DNA of 64,000 nt, from contig NZ_CP019427.1 in NCBI RefSeq assembly GCF_009834545.1, positions 186,001 through 250,000 on the forward strand, given 5' to 3'. This stretch comes from Pseudomonas sp. S04. Lineage in GTDB: Bacteria > Pseudomonadota > Gammaproteobacteria > Pseudomonadales > Pseudomonadaceae. The translations under genes were made by a program, and so were the position numbers. The notes under the pieces were generated by a model. That model worked only from the letters and a program-made list of their open reading frames with translations. It was not told the origin of the DNA and ran no database searches. Shown here piece after piece: positions 35,166-43,179 of this stretch. Position 1 is the first letter of the stretch; every line of letters begins with the position of its first letter.

Positions 35166-35975
35166 ATGGGCAATGTCCAGACCGCCGCCAGTGCACATGA
35201 GGTGTTGTGGCGCCAGGCGCCAAGTGGTGAGTTGGTCGATCTCGGCCGGGCTTATCGCACGCCTCTGGGCCAGTTGCGGCTGCAAAAGACGCCCAAGAGC
35301 AGCTTGCGCCGTCGTGAGGCGATTGTGCTGGCGGTGCTGGCAGTGCTGGTGCATGGCGCAGTGATTTATTGGGTCAATCAACAACCCACGCCGGCGCTGC
35401 CGATCGTGCCGCCGGAAATTCCGCCGATGACCATCGAGTTCTCGCGTCCGGCGCCACCAGTGGTCGAACCGCCACCGCCACAACCGGCACCGCCGCCGGT
35501 TGTGGAGCCACCGCCACCGGTGGTGGATGAATTGGCGGTCAAGCCACCGCCAAAACCCAAGCCGATCCCCAAACCGGTGGTCAAGCAGGTGCCCAAGCCC
35601 GCGCCAAAAGCCGTGCAACAGCCGCCTGCGCCGCCGCAACCGGCAGCCCCGGTGGCGGCGCCAGCACCGCCTGCACCCCCGGCGCCGGCGCCGGTCACTC
35701 CGGCCTCGGCCAACGCCGCGTACCTGAAGAACCCGGCACCGGAATATCCGTCGCTGGCCCAGCGTCGGGGTTGGGAGGGCACGGTGTTGTTGCGGGTGCA
35801 CGTACTGGCCAGCGGCAAGCCGGGGGAGATCCAGATCCAGAAAAGCAGTGGCCGCCAGCAGCTCGACGATGCGGCATTAAGTGCCGTGAAACGTTGGAGC
35901 TTTGTGCCGGCCAAGCAGGGTGATGTCGCCCAGGACGGCTGGGTCAGCGTGCCCATCGATTTCAAGATTCATTGA
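35166..35975 (+). CDS. tonB: TonB energy transducer
   Basis: 269 residues. A long cytoplasmic N-terminus (1-50) precedes one membrane helix (about 52-70). A very Pro-rich periplasm-spanning segment (about 78-185, with EPPPPQPAPPP and KPPPKPKPIPKP) follows, then the C-terminal TonB domain (YPSLAQRRGWEGTVLLRVHV; VKRWSFVPAKQG). It couples the proton-motive force to outer-membrane receptors. exbB and exbD follow in the same operon. The 50-residue cytoplasmic extension is longer than in E. coli TonB and typical of some Pseudomonas TonB proteins. Confidence 0.94.
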   Translation: MGNVQTAASAHEVLWRQAPSGELVDLGRAYRTPLGQLRLQKTPKSSLRRREAIVLAVLAVLVHGAVIYWVNQQPTPALPIVPPEIPPMTIEFSRPAPPVVEPPPPQPAPPPVVEPPPPVVDELAVKPPPKPKPIPKPVVKQVPKPAPKAVQQPPAPPQPAAPVAAPAPPAPPAPAPVTPASANAAYLKNPAPEYPSLAQRRGWEGTVLLRVHVLASGKPGEIQIQKSSGRQQLDDAALSAVKRWSFVPAKQGDVAQDGWVSVPIDFKIH

Positions 35976-36020
35976 ACCGCAACTTATTCGCGCTAAGTGT
36001 TTACACAGAGGGAACACATC

Positions 36021-36743
36021 ATGACGTTACTGGCATCTCCACTCGAATCCATCGAAAGCGCGGTGATCTGGCTGCTGGTGGTCTTTTCCGTCGCCACCTG
36101 GGGCCTGGCGTTGCTCAAGGGTGTGCAGTTCGCGCGCCTGAAAGCCCAGGATCGCAAATTCCATAAACAGTTCTGGGCCGCCTCCAGTCTCGATTCGGCG
36201 GCTGAACTGAGCGAGACCCATCCCGGTGCTGCTGCCCGTGTGGCCCAGGCCGGTTACGCGGCGATCCAGGTCGGTGAAGCGCCGGCGGCGGACCTGAGCC
36301 AGGCGATCAATCACCAGGACCGCCTGGAGCGCGCCTTGCGCCAGCAAATCGTACGTGAACGGCGCTCGCTGGAAACCGGCCTGGCCGTGGTCGCGAGTAT
36401 CGGCAGCACCTCGCCGTTCATCGGTCTGTTCGGCACTGTGTGGGGCATCATGGAGGCCTTGAAGGGCATCAGCGCCGCCGGCTCGGCAAGCTTGGAAACC
36501 GTGGCCGGACCGATTGGTGCCGCGTTGGTGGCGACGGGTGTGGGGATCGCGGTCGCCGTGCCAGCGGTGCTGGTCTACAACTATTTCCTGCGTCGCCTGA
36601 AGCTCACCGCCGCCGATCTGGATGACTTTGCCCACGACTTCTACAGCCTGGCGCAGAAGAGCTCGTTCCGCGTGCTGCTGCACCCGACGGCGCAAAAGAA
36701 CACCGCCCAGAACGCTGTGCATAAAGTGAAGGAGGCGTCCTGA
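36021..36743 (+). CDS. exbB: ExbB proton-channel subunit
   Basis: 240 residues, MotA/TolQ/ExbB family. First helix at about 12-32; the conserved pair of helices spans about 130-205 with GLAVVASIGSTSPFIGLFGT and the pore threonines in TVAGPIGAALVATGVGI. AGAGGGA 7 nt before the ATG fixes the start; the extension to 35997 is dropped. It forms the pentameric motor with ExbD that drives TonB. exbD begins 1 bp after its stop. Confidence 0.95.
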   Translation: MTLLASPLESIESAVIWLLVVFSVATWGLALLKGVQFARLKAQDRKFHKQFWAASSLDSAAELSETHPGAAARVAQAGYAAIQVGEAPAADLSQAINHQDRLERALRQQIVRERRSLETGLAVVASIGSTSPFIGLFGTVWGIMEALKGISAAGSASLETVAGPIGAALVATGVGIAVAVPAVLVYNYFLRRLKLTAADLDDFAHDFYSLAQKSSFRVLLHPTAQKNTAQNAVHKVKEAS

Positions 36744-36744
36744 T

Positions 36745-37146
36745 ATGGCCTTCTCTACCCAAGACAGCGATGAGGTACTGAGCGAGATCAACGTCACGCC
36801 GCTGGTGGATGTGATGCTGGTGTTGCTGGTGGTGTTCATCGTCACTGCACCGCTGCTGACCAACGCGATTCCGATCAACCTGCCCAAGACCGAAGCGGTC
36901 GCCCCGGTGGAACAGAAAGATCCACTGGTGGTAAGCATCGACGGCGCCGGCAAGCTGTTCATCAACAAGGATGAAATCCAACCGGACTTGCTGGAGTTCA
37001 ACCTGCAGGCGGCCAAGGCCAAGGACCCGGAGGTGCGGGTGCAGTTGCAGGCCGATGACGGTGTGAACTACGGCGAAGTGGCGCGCGCCATGGCGTCCAT
37101 CGAACGGGCGGGTATTACCAAGCTTTCGGTGATTACTGCGCGCTAA
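36745..37146 (+). CDS. exbD: ExbD proton-channel subunit
   Basis: 133 residues. A cytoplasmic N-terminus is followed by a single membrane helix with the essential proton-carrying Asp (D22 in VTPLVDVMLVLL), then a periplasmic domain (about 60-133) ending in GITKLSVIT. Partner of ExbB. An intrinsic terminator follows. Confidence 0.95.
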   Translation: MAFSTQDSDEVLSEINVTPLVDVMLVLLVVFIVTAPLLTNAIPINLPKTEAVAPVEQKDPLVVSIDGAGKLFINKDEIQPDLLEFNLQAAKAKDPEVRVQLQADDGVNYGEVARAMASIERAGITKLSVITAR

Positions 37147-37162
37147 TCCATCACAGTTTTCC

Positions 37163-37198
37163 AGGGCCGTCTCCTTGGCAGGGTGCGGCCCTTTTTTT
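37163..37198 (+). terminator. Intrinsic terminator after exbD
   Basis: GGGCCG and CGGCCC arms with an 18-nt loop, then seven Ts. Confidence 0.85.
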
Positions 37199-37263
37199 AT
37201 TTATCGCAATCCCCCCGCTCGTCAGTGCTGGCTTGCCAGCGCACCCAACCCTCTCAATCTTTC

Positions 37264-37317
37264 ATATTCCATTGGGGTCTTAATAAATAGCTTCTTATTC
37301 CTTAACGAATATAAATC
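37264..37317 (+). promoter_or_regulatory. Two CysB-like half-sites before the RBBP9-type hydrolase
   Basis: ATATTCC (37264-37270) and TTATTCCTTAACGAATATAA (37295-37314), about 50-100 bp upstream of the start codon. The second closely resembles the motif at 38955. Confidence 0.5.
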
Positions 37318-37364
37318 TCATCCCTATACTCGATCAGGAACAGACACGCACAGGAGAGCTCCCC

Positions 37365-37946
37365 ATGCGCAACGAATCAATTCGCTACCTGATTGTGCCG
37401 GGCTGGCAGGGATCGCCAGACGATCATTGGCAGACCCACTGGCAGAACAGTCTGCCGAACAGCGCACGGGTCGAGCAGGCCGATTGGCTCACCCCTCGTC
37501 GTGAAGACTGGGTGGCCGCGCTGGCCGAGGCCATTGCTGCCGACAGTACGCCGGTGATCCTCATCGCCCACAGCCTGGGTTGCATCACCGTTGCCCATTG
37601 GGCGGCCACTGCGCCCTTGCAGGCGCTGCGCCAGGTGCGCGGGGCCCTGCTGGTGGCGCCTGCCGATGTCGAGCGCCCGGCGTGCGTGCCGGCGTTGCGC
37701 AATTTCGCACCGATTCCCACGCACCTGCTGCCGTTTCCCAGCCAGGTCGTCAGCTCTGACAACGACGCTGCCGTGAGCGCCCCGCGCGCCCTCGAGCTGG
37801 CGCGCAACTGGGGCGCCGAGGCAGGCGTCCTGGCAGGTGCTGGACACATCAACGTGAAGTCCGGCCACCATCGTTGGGAACAGGGGTTCGCTTACCTGTA
37901 TCGCCTGCAGAACCGCATGGAACACCACGCCCTGCGCCGCGCCTGA
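37365..37946 (+). CDS. RBBP9/YdeN-family alpha/beta hydrolase
   Basis: 193 residues, the usual length for this small cytoplasmic serine-hydrolase family. Family start YLIVPGWQGSPDDHWQTHWQ, nucleophile Ser70 in IAHSLGC, acid Asp132/134 in SDNDAAV, catalytic His161 in GAGHIN. AGGAGAG precedes the ATG. CysB-like sites upstream place it in the sulfur-starvation set, so hydrolysis of a sulfur-containing ester or thioester is a guess. It forms a likely operon with the sigma-54 activator downstream (56 bp). Confidence 0.88.
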   Translation: MRNESIRYLIVPGWQGSPDDHWQTHWQNSLPNSARVEQADWLTPRREDWVAALAEAIAADSTPVILIAHSLGCITVAHWAATAPLQALRQVRGALLVAPADVERPACVPALRNFAPIPTHLLPFPSQVVSSDNDAAVSAPRALELARNWGAEAGVLAGAGHINVKSGHHRWEQGFAYLYRLQNRMEHHALRRA

Positions 37947-38002
37947 TCGTCCATTTCAATTCAACGCCCCCGTCCGCCGGCGGTTTTGGGCGGGAGCCTG
38001 CC

Positions 38003-38926
38003 ATGAGTTTGCATGAAACCTTCGGTCAGCCATTGCTGACCTTTCCCGACGCAGAAAAAAGTCCGCTGAGCATTCGTGCCAAGGCGCTGGTGTTCGTCGA
38101 CCCACGTTCGCGCACCTTGCGCCAGGAGCTGGAGCAACTGGCACCGCGGGCGATTTCGGTGTTGATTCACGGCGAAACCGGCAGTGGTAAAGAATTGCTG
38201 GCACGCCACATTCACCGGGCCAGTGATCGCGGTGGCTTGTTCGTCTCGGTCAATTGCGGCGCCATCAGCCCGACCTATGCCGATGCCGAGCTGTTCGGTT
38301 ATGCCGGCGGCAGTTTCAGTGGCTCGGCCAGCAGCCGTGCCGGCTGGTTTGGTTCGGCCAACGGCGGGACCCTGTACCTGGATGAGATCGGCGACTTGCC
38401 GCTGCCGATCCAGATCAAGTTGCTGGCGGCCCTGGAGAATCACGAAGTCACCCGGGTCGGCGCCCAGCAGCCGAGCCCGGTCGATGTGCGCCTGGTGGCC
38501 GCCACCAGCATCGATCTGGCGCAGGCCGTGGCGGCCGGCAAATTCCACGAGCGGCTCTACCACTACCTCAGCGAAGGCCAGTTGCAATTGCCGGCGTTGC
38601 GCGAGCGGGTGGGTGACATTCAATCGCTGGCCGAATATTTCCTCGGCATCTACAGCCAGCGCCTGGGCTTGCCGGTGCCCTTTATCAGCGACGCGGCGCA
38701 GCAGGTGCTGGAGCAACACAGTTGGCCGGGCAACACCCGTGAGCTGGAGAACGTCATTCATTTTGCGTTGCTGGTCAGCAGTGGTGACGAGATTGCGCCG
38801 GAGCATTTGAACCTGCCAGCCACCGAGCAGCCGTTGCAGTTGATTGAGCGCTGGGTGGAGCAATGGGTCCGCAGTGGTAACCGTGAACCCCTGGACAGGC
38901 TGAAGCGGCTGTTGGCGCACGTGTAA
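38003..38926 (+). CDS. SfnR-like sigma-54 enhancer-binding ATPase lacking an HTH
   Basis: 307 residues, essentially an isolated AAA+ domain: Walker A GETGSGKE (57-64), Walker B LYLDEIGD (124-131), sensor motif RLVAATS and arginine-finger region LPALRERVGDI. The sigma-54 contact loop, normally GAFTGA, is GSFSGS (103-108). There is no N-terminal sensor domain, and the C-terminus ends at ERWVEQWVRSG...LKRLLAHV without a Fis-type helix-turn-helix. SfnR activators of dimethylsulfone-use genes are the closest idea, supported by sfnB-like genes in this window. GGGAG 6 nt upstream sets the start. It may act from solution or be inactive. Confidence 0.8.
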   Translation: MSLHETFGQPLLTFPDAEKSPLSIRAKALVFVDPRSRTLRQELEQLAPRAISVLIHGETGSGKELLARHIHRASDRGGLFVSVNCGAISPTYADAELFGYAGGSFSGSASSRAGWFGSANGGTLYLDEIGDLPLPIQIKLLAALENHEVTRVGAQQPSPVDVRLVAATSIDLAQAVAAGKFHERLYHYLSEGQLQLPALRERVGDIQSLAEYFLGIYSQRLGLPVPFISDAAQQVLEQHSWPGNTRELENVIHFALLVSSGDEIAPEHLNLPATEQPLQLIERWVEQWVRSGNREPLDRLKRLLAHV

Positions 38927-38954
38927 TTCGCGGTGCGTGACGGTTGCGGATTTG

Positions 38955-38976
38955 TTATTCGTTTATCGAATATAGA
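38955..38976 (+). promoter_or_regulatory. CysB-like motif before the MetQ-like gene
   Basis: TTATTCGTTTATCGAATATA, about 125 bp before the start codon, with AT-rich DNA continuing to 39015. Confidence 0.5.
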
Positions 38977-39099
38977 CTTCGATAAAAAGTATTTTTACGG
39001 CATAAAAAATCCGAGTATTGTCCGCCTCACGCCAGCGATAGCACTTCACTGGCACCTCACTTTTAAGCCGTTGTCGACAACGACAAATAAGGACACTGC

Positions 39100-39882
39100 A
39101 TGAAAAAGGTTCTGTTGTTTACCGCACTCGCGGCTGCCCTGACGGCTGGCCTGGCCCAGGCCGGCGAGAAACTGGTGGTCGCGGCCACTCCGGTACCGCA
39201 CGCCGAGATTCTCGAGTTGATCAAGCCAACTCTCGCCAAAGAAGGCGTGGACCTGGAAATCAAAGTCTTCACCGATTACGTGCAACCGAACGTACAGGTC
39301 GATCAGAAGCGTCTGGACGCCAACTACTTCCAGACCCTGCCGTACCTGCAGAGCTTCAATGAAGGCAAAGGCACTAACCTGGTGACTGTGATCGGTGTGC
39401 ACGTCGAACCTTTCGGCGGTTACTCGAAGAAAGTCAAAACCCTGGCTGAGCTCAAGGATGGCGCAACCATCGCCATCCCGAACGAGGGCAGCAACAGCGG
39501 TCGCGCTTTGATCCTGCTGCAGAAAGCCGGCCTGATCGAATTGAAAGATCCGAAAAACGCCCTGGCTACGCCAAAAGACATTGCCAAGAACCCGCACAAC
39601 TTCAAGTTCAAGGAACTGGAATCGGCCATGCTCCCGCGCGTGCTGGATCAGGTCGACCTGGACATGATCAACACCAACTACGCGCTGGAAGCTGGCCTCA
39701 ACCCAGCTAAAGACGCACTGGTGATCGAAGGCGCGGATTCGCCTTACGTGAACTTCCTGGTAGCTCGTCCAGACAACAAGGACAGCGTCGCGATCCAGAA
39801 ACTGGCCAAGGCCTTGACCAGCCCTGAGGTGAAGGAATTCATCGCCAAGAAGTACAGCGGCGCGGTCCTGCCGGCGTTCTGA
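39100..39882 (+). CDS. MetQ-family substrate-binding protein, stand-alone
   Basis: 260 residues. Type I signal peptide (cleavage after AQA, about residue 21) with no lipobox cysteine, so it is soluble in the periplasm. NLPA/MetQ features: VAATPVPHAEIL, the ligand segment DYVQPN...LDANYFQTLPYL and AIPNEGSNSGRALILLQKAGLI. It probably binds methionine or an oxidised or organic sulfur analogue. No cognate permease follows; it has its own promoter region and terminator, so it may serve metNI at 50.9-52.7 kb. Confidence 0.9.
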   Translation: MKKVLLFTALAAALTAGLAQAGEKLVVAATPVPHAEILELIKPTLAKEGVDLEIKVFTDYVQPNVQVDQKRLDANYFQTLPYLQSFNEGKGTNLVTVIGVHVEPFGGYSKKVKTLAELKDGATIAIPNEGSNSGRALILLQKAGLIELKDPKNALATPKDIAKNPHNFKFKELESAMLPRVLDQVDLDMINTNYALEAGLNPAKDALVIEGADSPYVNFLVARPDNKDSVAIQKLAKALTSPEVKEFIAKKYSGAVLPAF

Positions 39883-39910
39883 TCACGCGATAAACCCCTT
39901 CAAGGTTTGA

Positions 39911-39944
39911 ACGCCGACGGCTGCTGCAGCGTCGGCGTTTTTTT
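39911..39944 (+). terminator. Intrinsic terminator after the MetQ-like gene
   Basis: ACGCCGACG, loop GCTGCTGCAG, CGTCGGCGT then a seven-T tail. Confidence 0.92.
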
Positions 39945-40131
39945 ATGCCCGGGGGATTGATCCTGGCCACCTACGCCAATCCGGGGCATAGGTTTTTGCG
40001 TGATATCAATATGCTTTAACGGTATTTAAATCTTTCTTTTTATGCCTTTAAAGTCAGTGCCTGCCGAGCTGTTATCCACAGCCTTATGGACTGCACCACC
40101 GTCGTTTACCCAGCGACGTCCAGGATTCCCC

Positions 40132-40797
40132 ATGACTTTTGACTACGCGTTTATCCTTGGCACCCTGCCGGCATTCCTGCGCGCCGTAGGCGTGACCCTG
40201 CAGGTGGGCTTGATCGCTATCGGCACCTCGTTGCTGGTGGCCGTGCTCAACGCCACCGTGCTGGTGCTGCGTACCCCCTACTTGCAGCGCCTGGTGGCGG
40301 TGTACGTCGAGCTGGCGCGCAATACCCCGCTGCTGATCCAACTGTTCTTCGTCTACTTCGCCTTGCCCGCGCTGGGGGTGAAGGTCTCCGGCTTTGCGGC
40401 AGCGATCATCACCATGACCTTCCTCGGTGGCGCGTACCTGACGGAAGTCCTGCGGGCTGGGGTCGAGGCGGTGCCGGCGGCGCAACTGGAATCGGGTCGC
40501 TCGATCGGCCTGTCCAACGGGCAATTGCTGCGCTACGTGATCCTGCCGCAAGCGGGGCTGCTCAGCCTGCCGTCGTTGTTTGCCAACTTCATCTTCCTGC
40601 TCAAGGAGACCACGGTGGTCTCCGCGGTGGCGGTGCCGGAAATTCTCTTCACCACCAAGAGCTACATCGCGCTGTATTACAAAACCTACGAAATGCTCGC
40701 CGTGCTCACGCTGATCTGCGTGCTGTTGTTCTTGCCGCTGTCGCTGCTGCTCAGCCGCCTGGAAAGGAGGCTCCAGCATGGCCAGTTCGGGTCTTGA
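40132..40797 (+). CDS. Polar-amino-acid ABC permease, first subunit
   Basis: 221 residues, HisM/GlnP family. Five membrane helices; the EAA loop is ESGRSIGLSNGQLLRYVILP (about 122-141). CAGGA 6 nt before the ATG fixes the start; the reading to 40042 is rejected. First gene of a four-gene importer (permease, permease, ATPase, binding protein). A probable sulfur amino acid or taurine-like substrate is inferred only from its position. Confidence 0.9.
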   Translation: MTFDYAFILGTLPAFLRAVGVTLQVGLIAIGTSLLVAVLNATVLVLRTPYLQRLVAVYVELARNTPLLIQLFFVYFALPALGVKVSGFAAAIITMTFLGGAYLTEVLRAGVEAVPAAQLESGRSIGLSNGQLLRYVILPQAGLLSLPSLFANFIFLLKETTVVSAVAVPEILFTTKSYIALYYKTYEMLAVLTLICVLLFLPLSLLLSRLERRLQHGQFGS

Positions 40798-41437
40798 GTT
40801 GCTCTGGGTGTCTCTGCCGCAACTGGCCAGGGGCGCTGCGCAAACCCTGTCGATCTCTTTCCTGAGCATCGCCATCAGCACCTTGGGCGGGGTGCTCTAC
40901 GGCGTGCTGTGCAACCTCCATGTGCAATGGCTGAAGGTGGTCTTGCGGGTGTACCTGGAGCTGTTCCGGGCGATCCCGGTGCTGGTCTGGCTGTACCTGC
41001 TGTTTTTTGGCCTGCCGATCTTTTTTGGCCTGAGCCTGCCCAGTTTCTGGTGCGCGGTGTTGGTGCTGTCGTTGTGGGGCGCCAGCGAAGTCGGCGAAGT
41101 GGTGCGCGGGGCGTTGCATTCCTTGCCACGTGGGCAGCGTGAGGCGGGCTTGTCGATTGGCCTGTCCGGCCCGCAACTGTTCGGTTATGTGCTGTTGCCC
41201 CAGGCGCTCAAGCGCATGACGCCACCGACCATCAACGTCTACACGCGAATCATCAAGACCAGTTCGCTGGCGGTACTGATCGGCGTGGTGGATGTGATCA
41301 AGGTCGGGCAGCAGATCATCGAACGCACCTACGAGTCGGTGCTGATCTACGGCGCGTTGTTCCTGTTTTTCTTTTTTATCTGCTACCCGCTCTCGGCCGC
41401 CTCGCGTGTGCTGGAGCGGCGTTGGACGCAAGCATGA
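40778..41437 (+). CDS. Polar-amino-acid ABC permease, second subunit
   Basis: 219 residues, same family as the preceding permease. The EAA loop is EAGLSIGLSGPQLFGYVLLP. It begins inside the end of the previous gene (20-bp overlap) behind an excellent ribosome site (AAGGAGG), and its TGA overlaps the ATG of the ATPase gene, so translation is coupled at both ends. Confidence 0.9.
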   Translation: MASSGLELLWVSLPQLARGAAQTLSISFLSIAISTLGGVLYGVLCNLHVQWLKVVLRVYLELFRAIPVLVWLYLLFFGLPIFFGLSLPSFWCAVLVLSLWGASEVGEVVRGALHSLPRGQREAGLSIGLSGPQLFGYVLLPQALKRMTPPTINVYTRIIKTSSLAVLIGVVDVIKVGQQIIERTYESVLIYGALFLFFFFICYPLSAASRVLERRWTQA

Positions 41438-42231
41438 GCGCATTGATCGAGTTCAAGGGTTTCAACAAATTCTTCGCTGAGCAGCAGGTGCTCAAGGGCA
41501 TCGACCTGAGTGTCGAGGCCGGTGAAGTGATTGTCATCCTTGGTCCCAGCGGCTGCGGCAAAAGTACCTTGCTGCGTTGCCTCAATGGCCTGGAAGTCGC
41601 TCATAGCGGAGAGTTGCTGTTTGCCGGGCGCCAGTTATTGGACAGCAACACCGACTGGCGCCAGGTGCGCCAGCAGATCGGCATGGTGTTCCAGAGTTAC
41701 CACCTGTTCCCGCACATGAGCGTGCTGGACAACCTGCTGCTCGGCCCGCTCAAGGTGCAGAAGCGCGACCCCCGTGAAGCCCGTGAACAAGCCTTGGCCC
41801 TGCTCGAACGGGTAGGCCTGGCAGACAAGCGCGACGCCTTCGCCCGTCAGCTCTCCGGTGGCCAGCAGCAACGCATCGCGATTATTCGCTCACTGTGCAT
41901 GAACCCTCAGGTGATGCTGTTCGATGAAGTGACCGCAGCCCTTGACCCGGAGATGGTCAAGGAGGTGCTGGAAGTGATCCAGGGCCTGGCGCGCGAGGGC
42001 ATGACGCTGCTGATCGTGACTCACGAAATGGCCTTCGCCCGCGCGGTGGCCGACCGCATCGTGTTCATGGATGCCGGACGCATCCTGGAACAGAACCCAC
42101 CCGAGATTTTCTTTACGAACCCGCAAACCGCACGCGCGCAGCAGTTCCTGGAGAAGTTCTCCTACGTCGAAGCTCTGCCGAAACAGGCAGCTGCGGCTCA
42201 TTCGCAAAAAAAGGAACCGTTACCCTCATGA
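41434..42231 (+). CDS. Polar-amino-acid ABC ATPase
   Basis: 265 residues, GlnQ/HisP family. Walker A GPSGCGKST (about 37-45), signature [15 protein letters not shown] (about 139), Walker B VMLFDEVTAALDPE and H-loop VTHEM. Walker B reads DEVTAALD rather than the usual DEPTSALD; the Pro-to-Val change occurs in this family. Start overlaps the permease stop (ATGA) and its own stop overlaps the binding-protein start (ATGA). Confidence 0.93.
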   Translation: MSALIEFKGFNKFFAEQQVLKGIDLSVEAGEVIVILGPSGCGKSTLLRCLNGLEVAHSGELLFAGRQLLDSNTDWRQVRQQIGMVFQSYHLFPHMSVLDNLLLGPLKVQKRDPREAREQALALLERVGLADKRDAFARQLSGGQQQRIAIIRSLCMNPQVMLFDEVTAALDPEMVKEVLEVIQGLAREGMTLLIVTHEMAFARAVADRIVFMDAGRILEQNPPEIFFTNPQTARAQQFLEKFSYVEALPKQAAAAHSQKKEPLPS

Positions 42232-43109
42232 AAACTGCCAAGTCTTCCCTGCTGCTACTCCCCTTGTTCGGCCTTGCGCTGCTGGCCGGCTGCAACAAGA
42301 CTGAAGAGCCGCCCAAGCCCAAAGTCGCCAGTGAAAGCACCGCGCCGGCCAGCTACCTGGAAAAAATCAAGGCACGGGACAAGCTGATTGTCGGCGTCTT
42401 CACCGACAAGCCACCGTTCGGTTTTGTCGATGAGGCGGGGCGCTACGTCGGGTTTGATACCGACATCGGCCGGCAATTCGCCAAGGACCTGCTGGGCGAC
42501 GAGAACAAGGTCGAGTTTGTCGCCGTGGAGCCGGCCAGCCGGATCCCGTTTCTGCAAAGCGACAAGGTCGACCTGATCCTGGCCAACATGACCGTGACCC
42601 CCGAGCGCAAGGAAGCGGTTGAGTTCACCAACCCGAACCTCAAGGTGGCGGTGCAGGCGCTGGTGCCCCAGGCCAGTGACGTGAAGAGCCTGCAAGACCT
42701 GGCCAGCCGCACGACCATCGTCACCACCGGCACCACCGCCGATATCTGGCTGACCAAGAACCACCCGGACTGGAAACTGCTCAAGTTCGAGAAAAACTCC
42801 GAGTCTCTGCAAGCCCTGGCCAACGGTCGTGGCGACGCTTATGCCCAGGACAATCTGGTGCTGTTCAGCTGGGCCAAGCAGAACCCGGGCTACCGCGTAC
42901 TCGACGAAACCCTGGGGGCCGAAGCACCGATTGCCCCGGCTGTGAAGAAGGGCAACATCGAGCTGCGTGACTGGGTCAATGCCGAGCTGGCGAAGCTGGG
43001 TGAAGAAAAGTACCTGCTCAAGCTCTATGACCAATATGTGCGCAAAGAGCTCAGCGACGACACCAAGCCTGAAAGCGTGATTGTCGAAGGCGGCAAGTGG
43101 CAGGGCTGA
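42228..43109 (+). CDS. Amino-acid-binding lipoprotein of the ABC importer
   Basis: 293 residues. Lipoprotein signal with lipobox LLAGC (Cys22), then a linker and a GlnH/HisJ-type binding fold (IVGVFTDKPPFGFVDEAGRY; GFDTDIGRQFAKDLLG; DLILANMTVTPERKEAVEFT). It is anchored to the inner membrane rather than free in the periplasm. The ligand is not predictable; the last gene position is unusual since binding proteins are often first. Confidence 0.92.
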   Translation: MKTAKSSLLLLPLFGLALLAGCNKTEEPPKPKVASESTAPASYLEKIKARDKLIVGVFTDKPPFGFVDEAGRYVGFDTDIGRQFAKDLLGDENKVEFVAVEPASRIPFLQSDKVDLILANMTVTPERKEAVEFTNPNLKVAVQALVPQASDVKSLQDLASRTTIVTTGTTADIWLTKNHPDWKLLKFEKNSESLQALANGRGDAYAQDNLVLFSWAKQNPGYRVLDETLGAEAPIAPAVKKGNIELRDWVNAELAKLGEEKYLLKLYDQYVRKELSDDTKPESVIVEGGKWQG

Positions 43110-43140
43110 ATTCTTCAGCGCTGCAGTGATCCTTGGGAGC

Positions 43141-43172
43141 GCTTCGCTGGTGGGTCAGCGAAGCGGTTTTTC
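43141..43172 (+). terminator. Intrinsic terminator after the ABC operon
   Basis: GCTTCGCTG, 6-nt loop, CAGCGAAGC then GGTTTTTC. It also faces the end of the convergent AAA ATPase gene. Confidence 0.85.
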
Positions 43173-43179
43173 GAGTGGC

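Noticed and set aside
40087..40143. 18-codon upstream frame overlapping the first ABC permease start
   Set aside because: Contains a Cys but has no ribosome site, and the permease has its own; probably chance.
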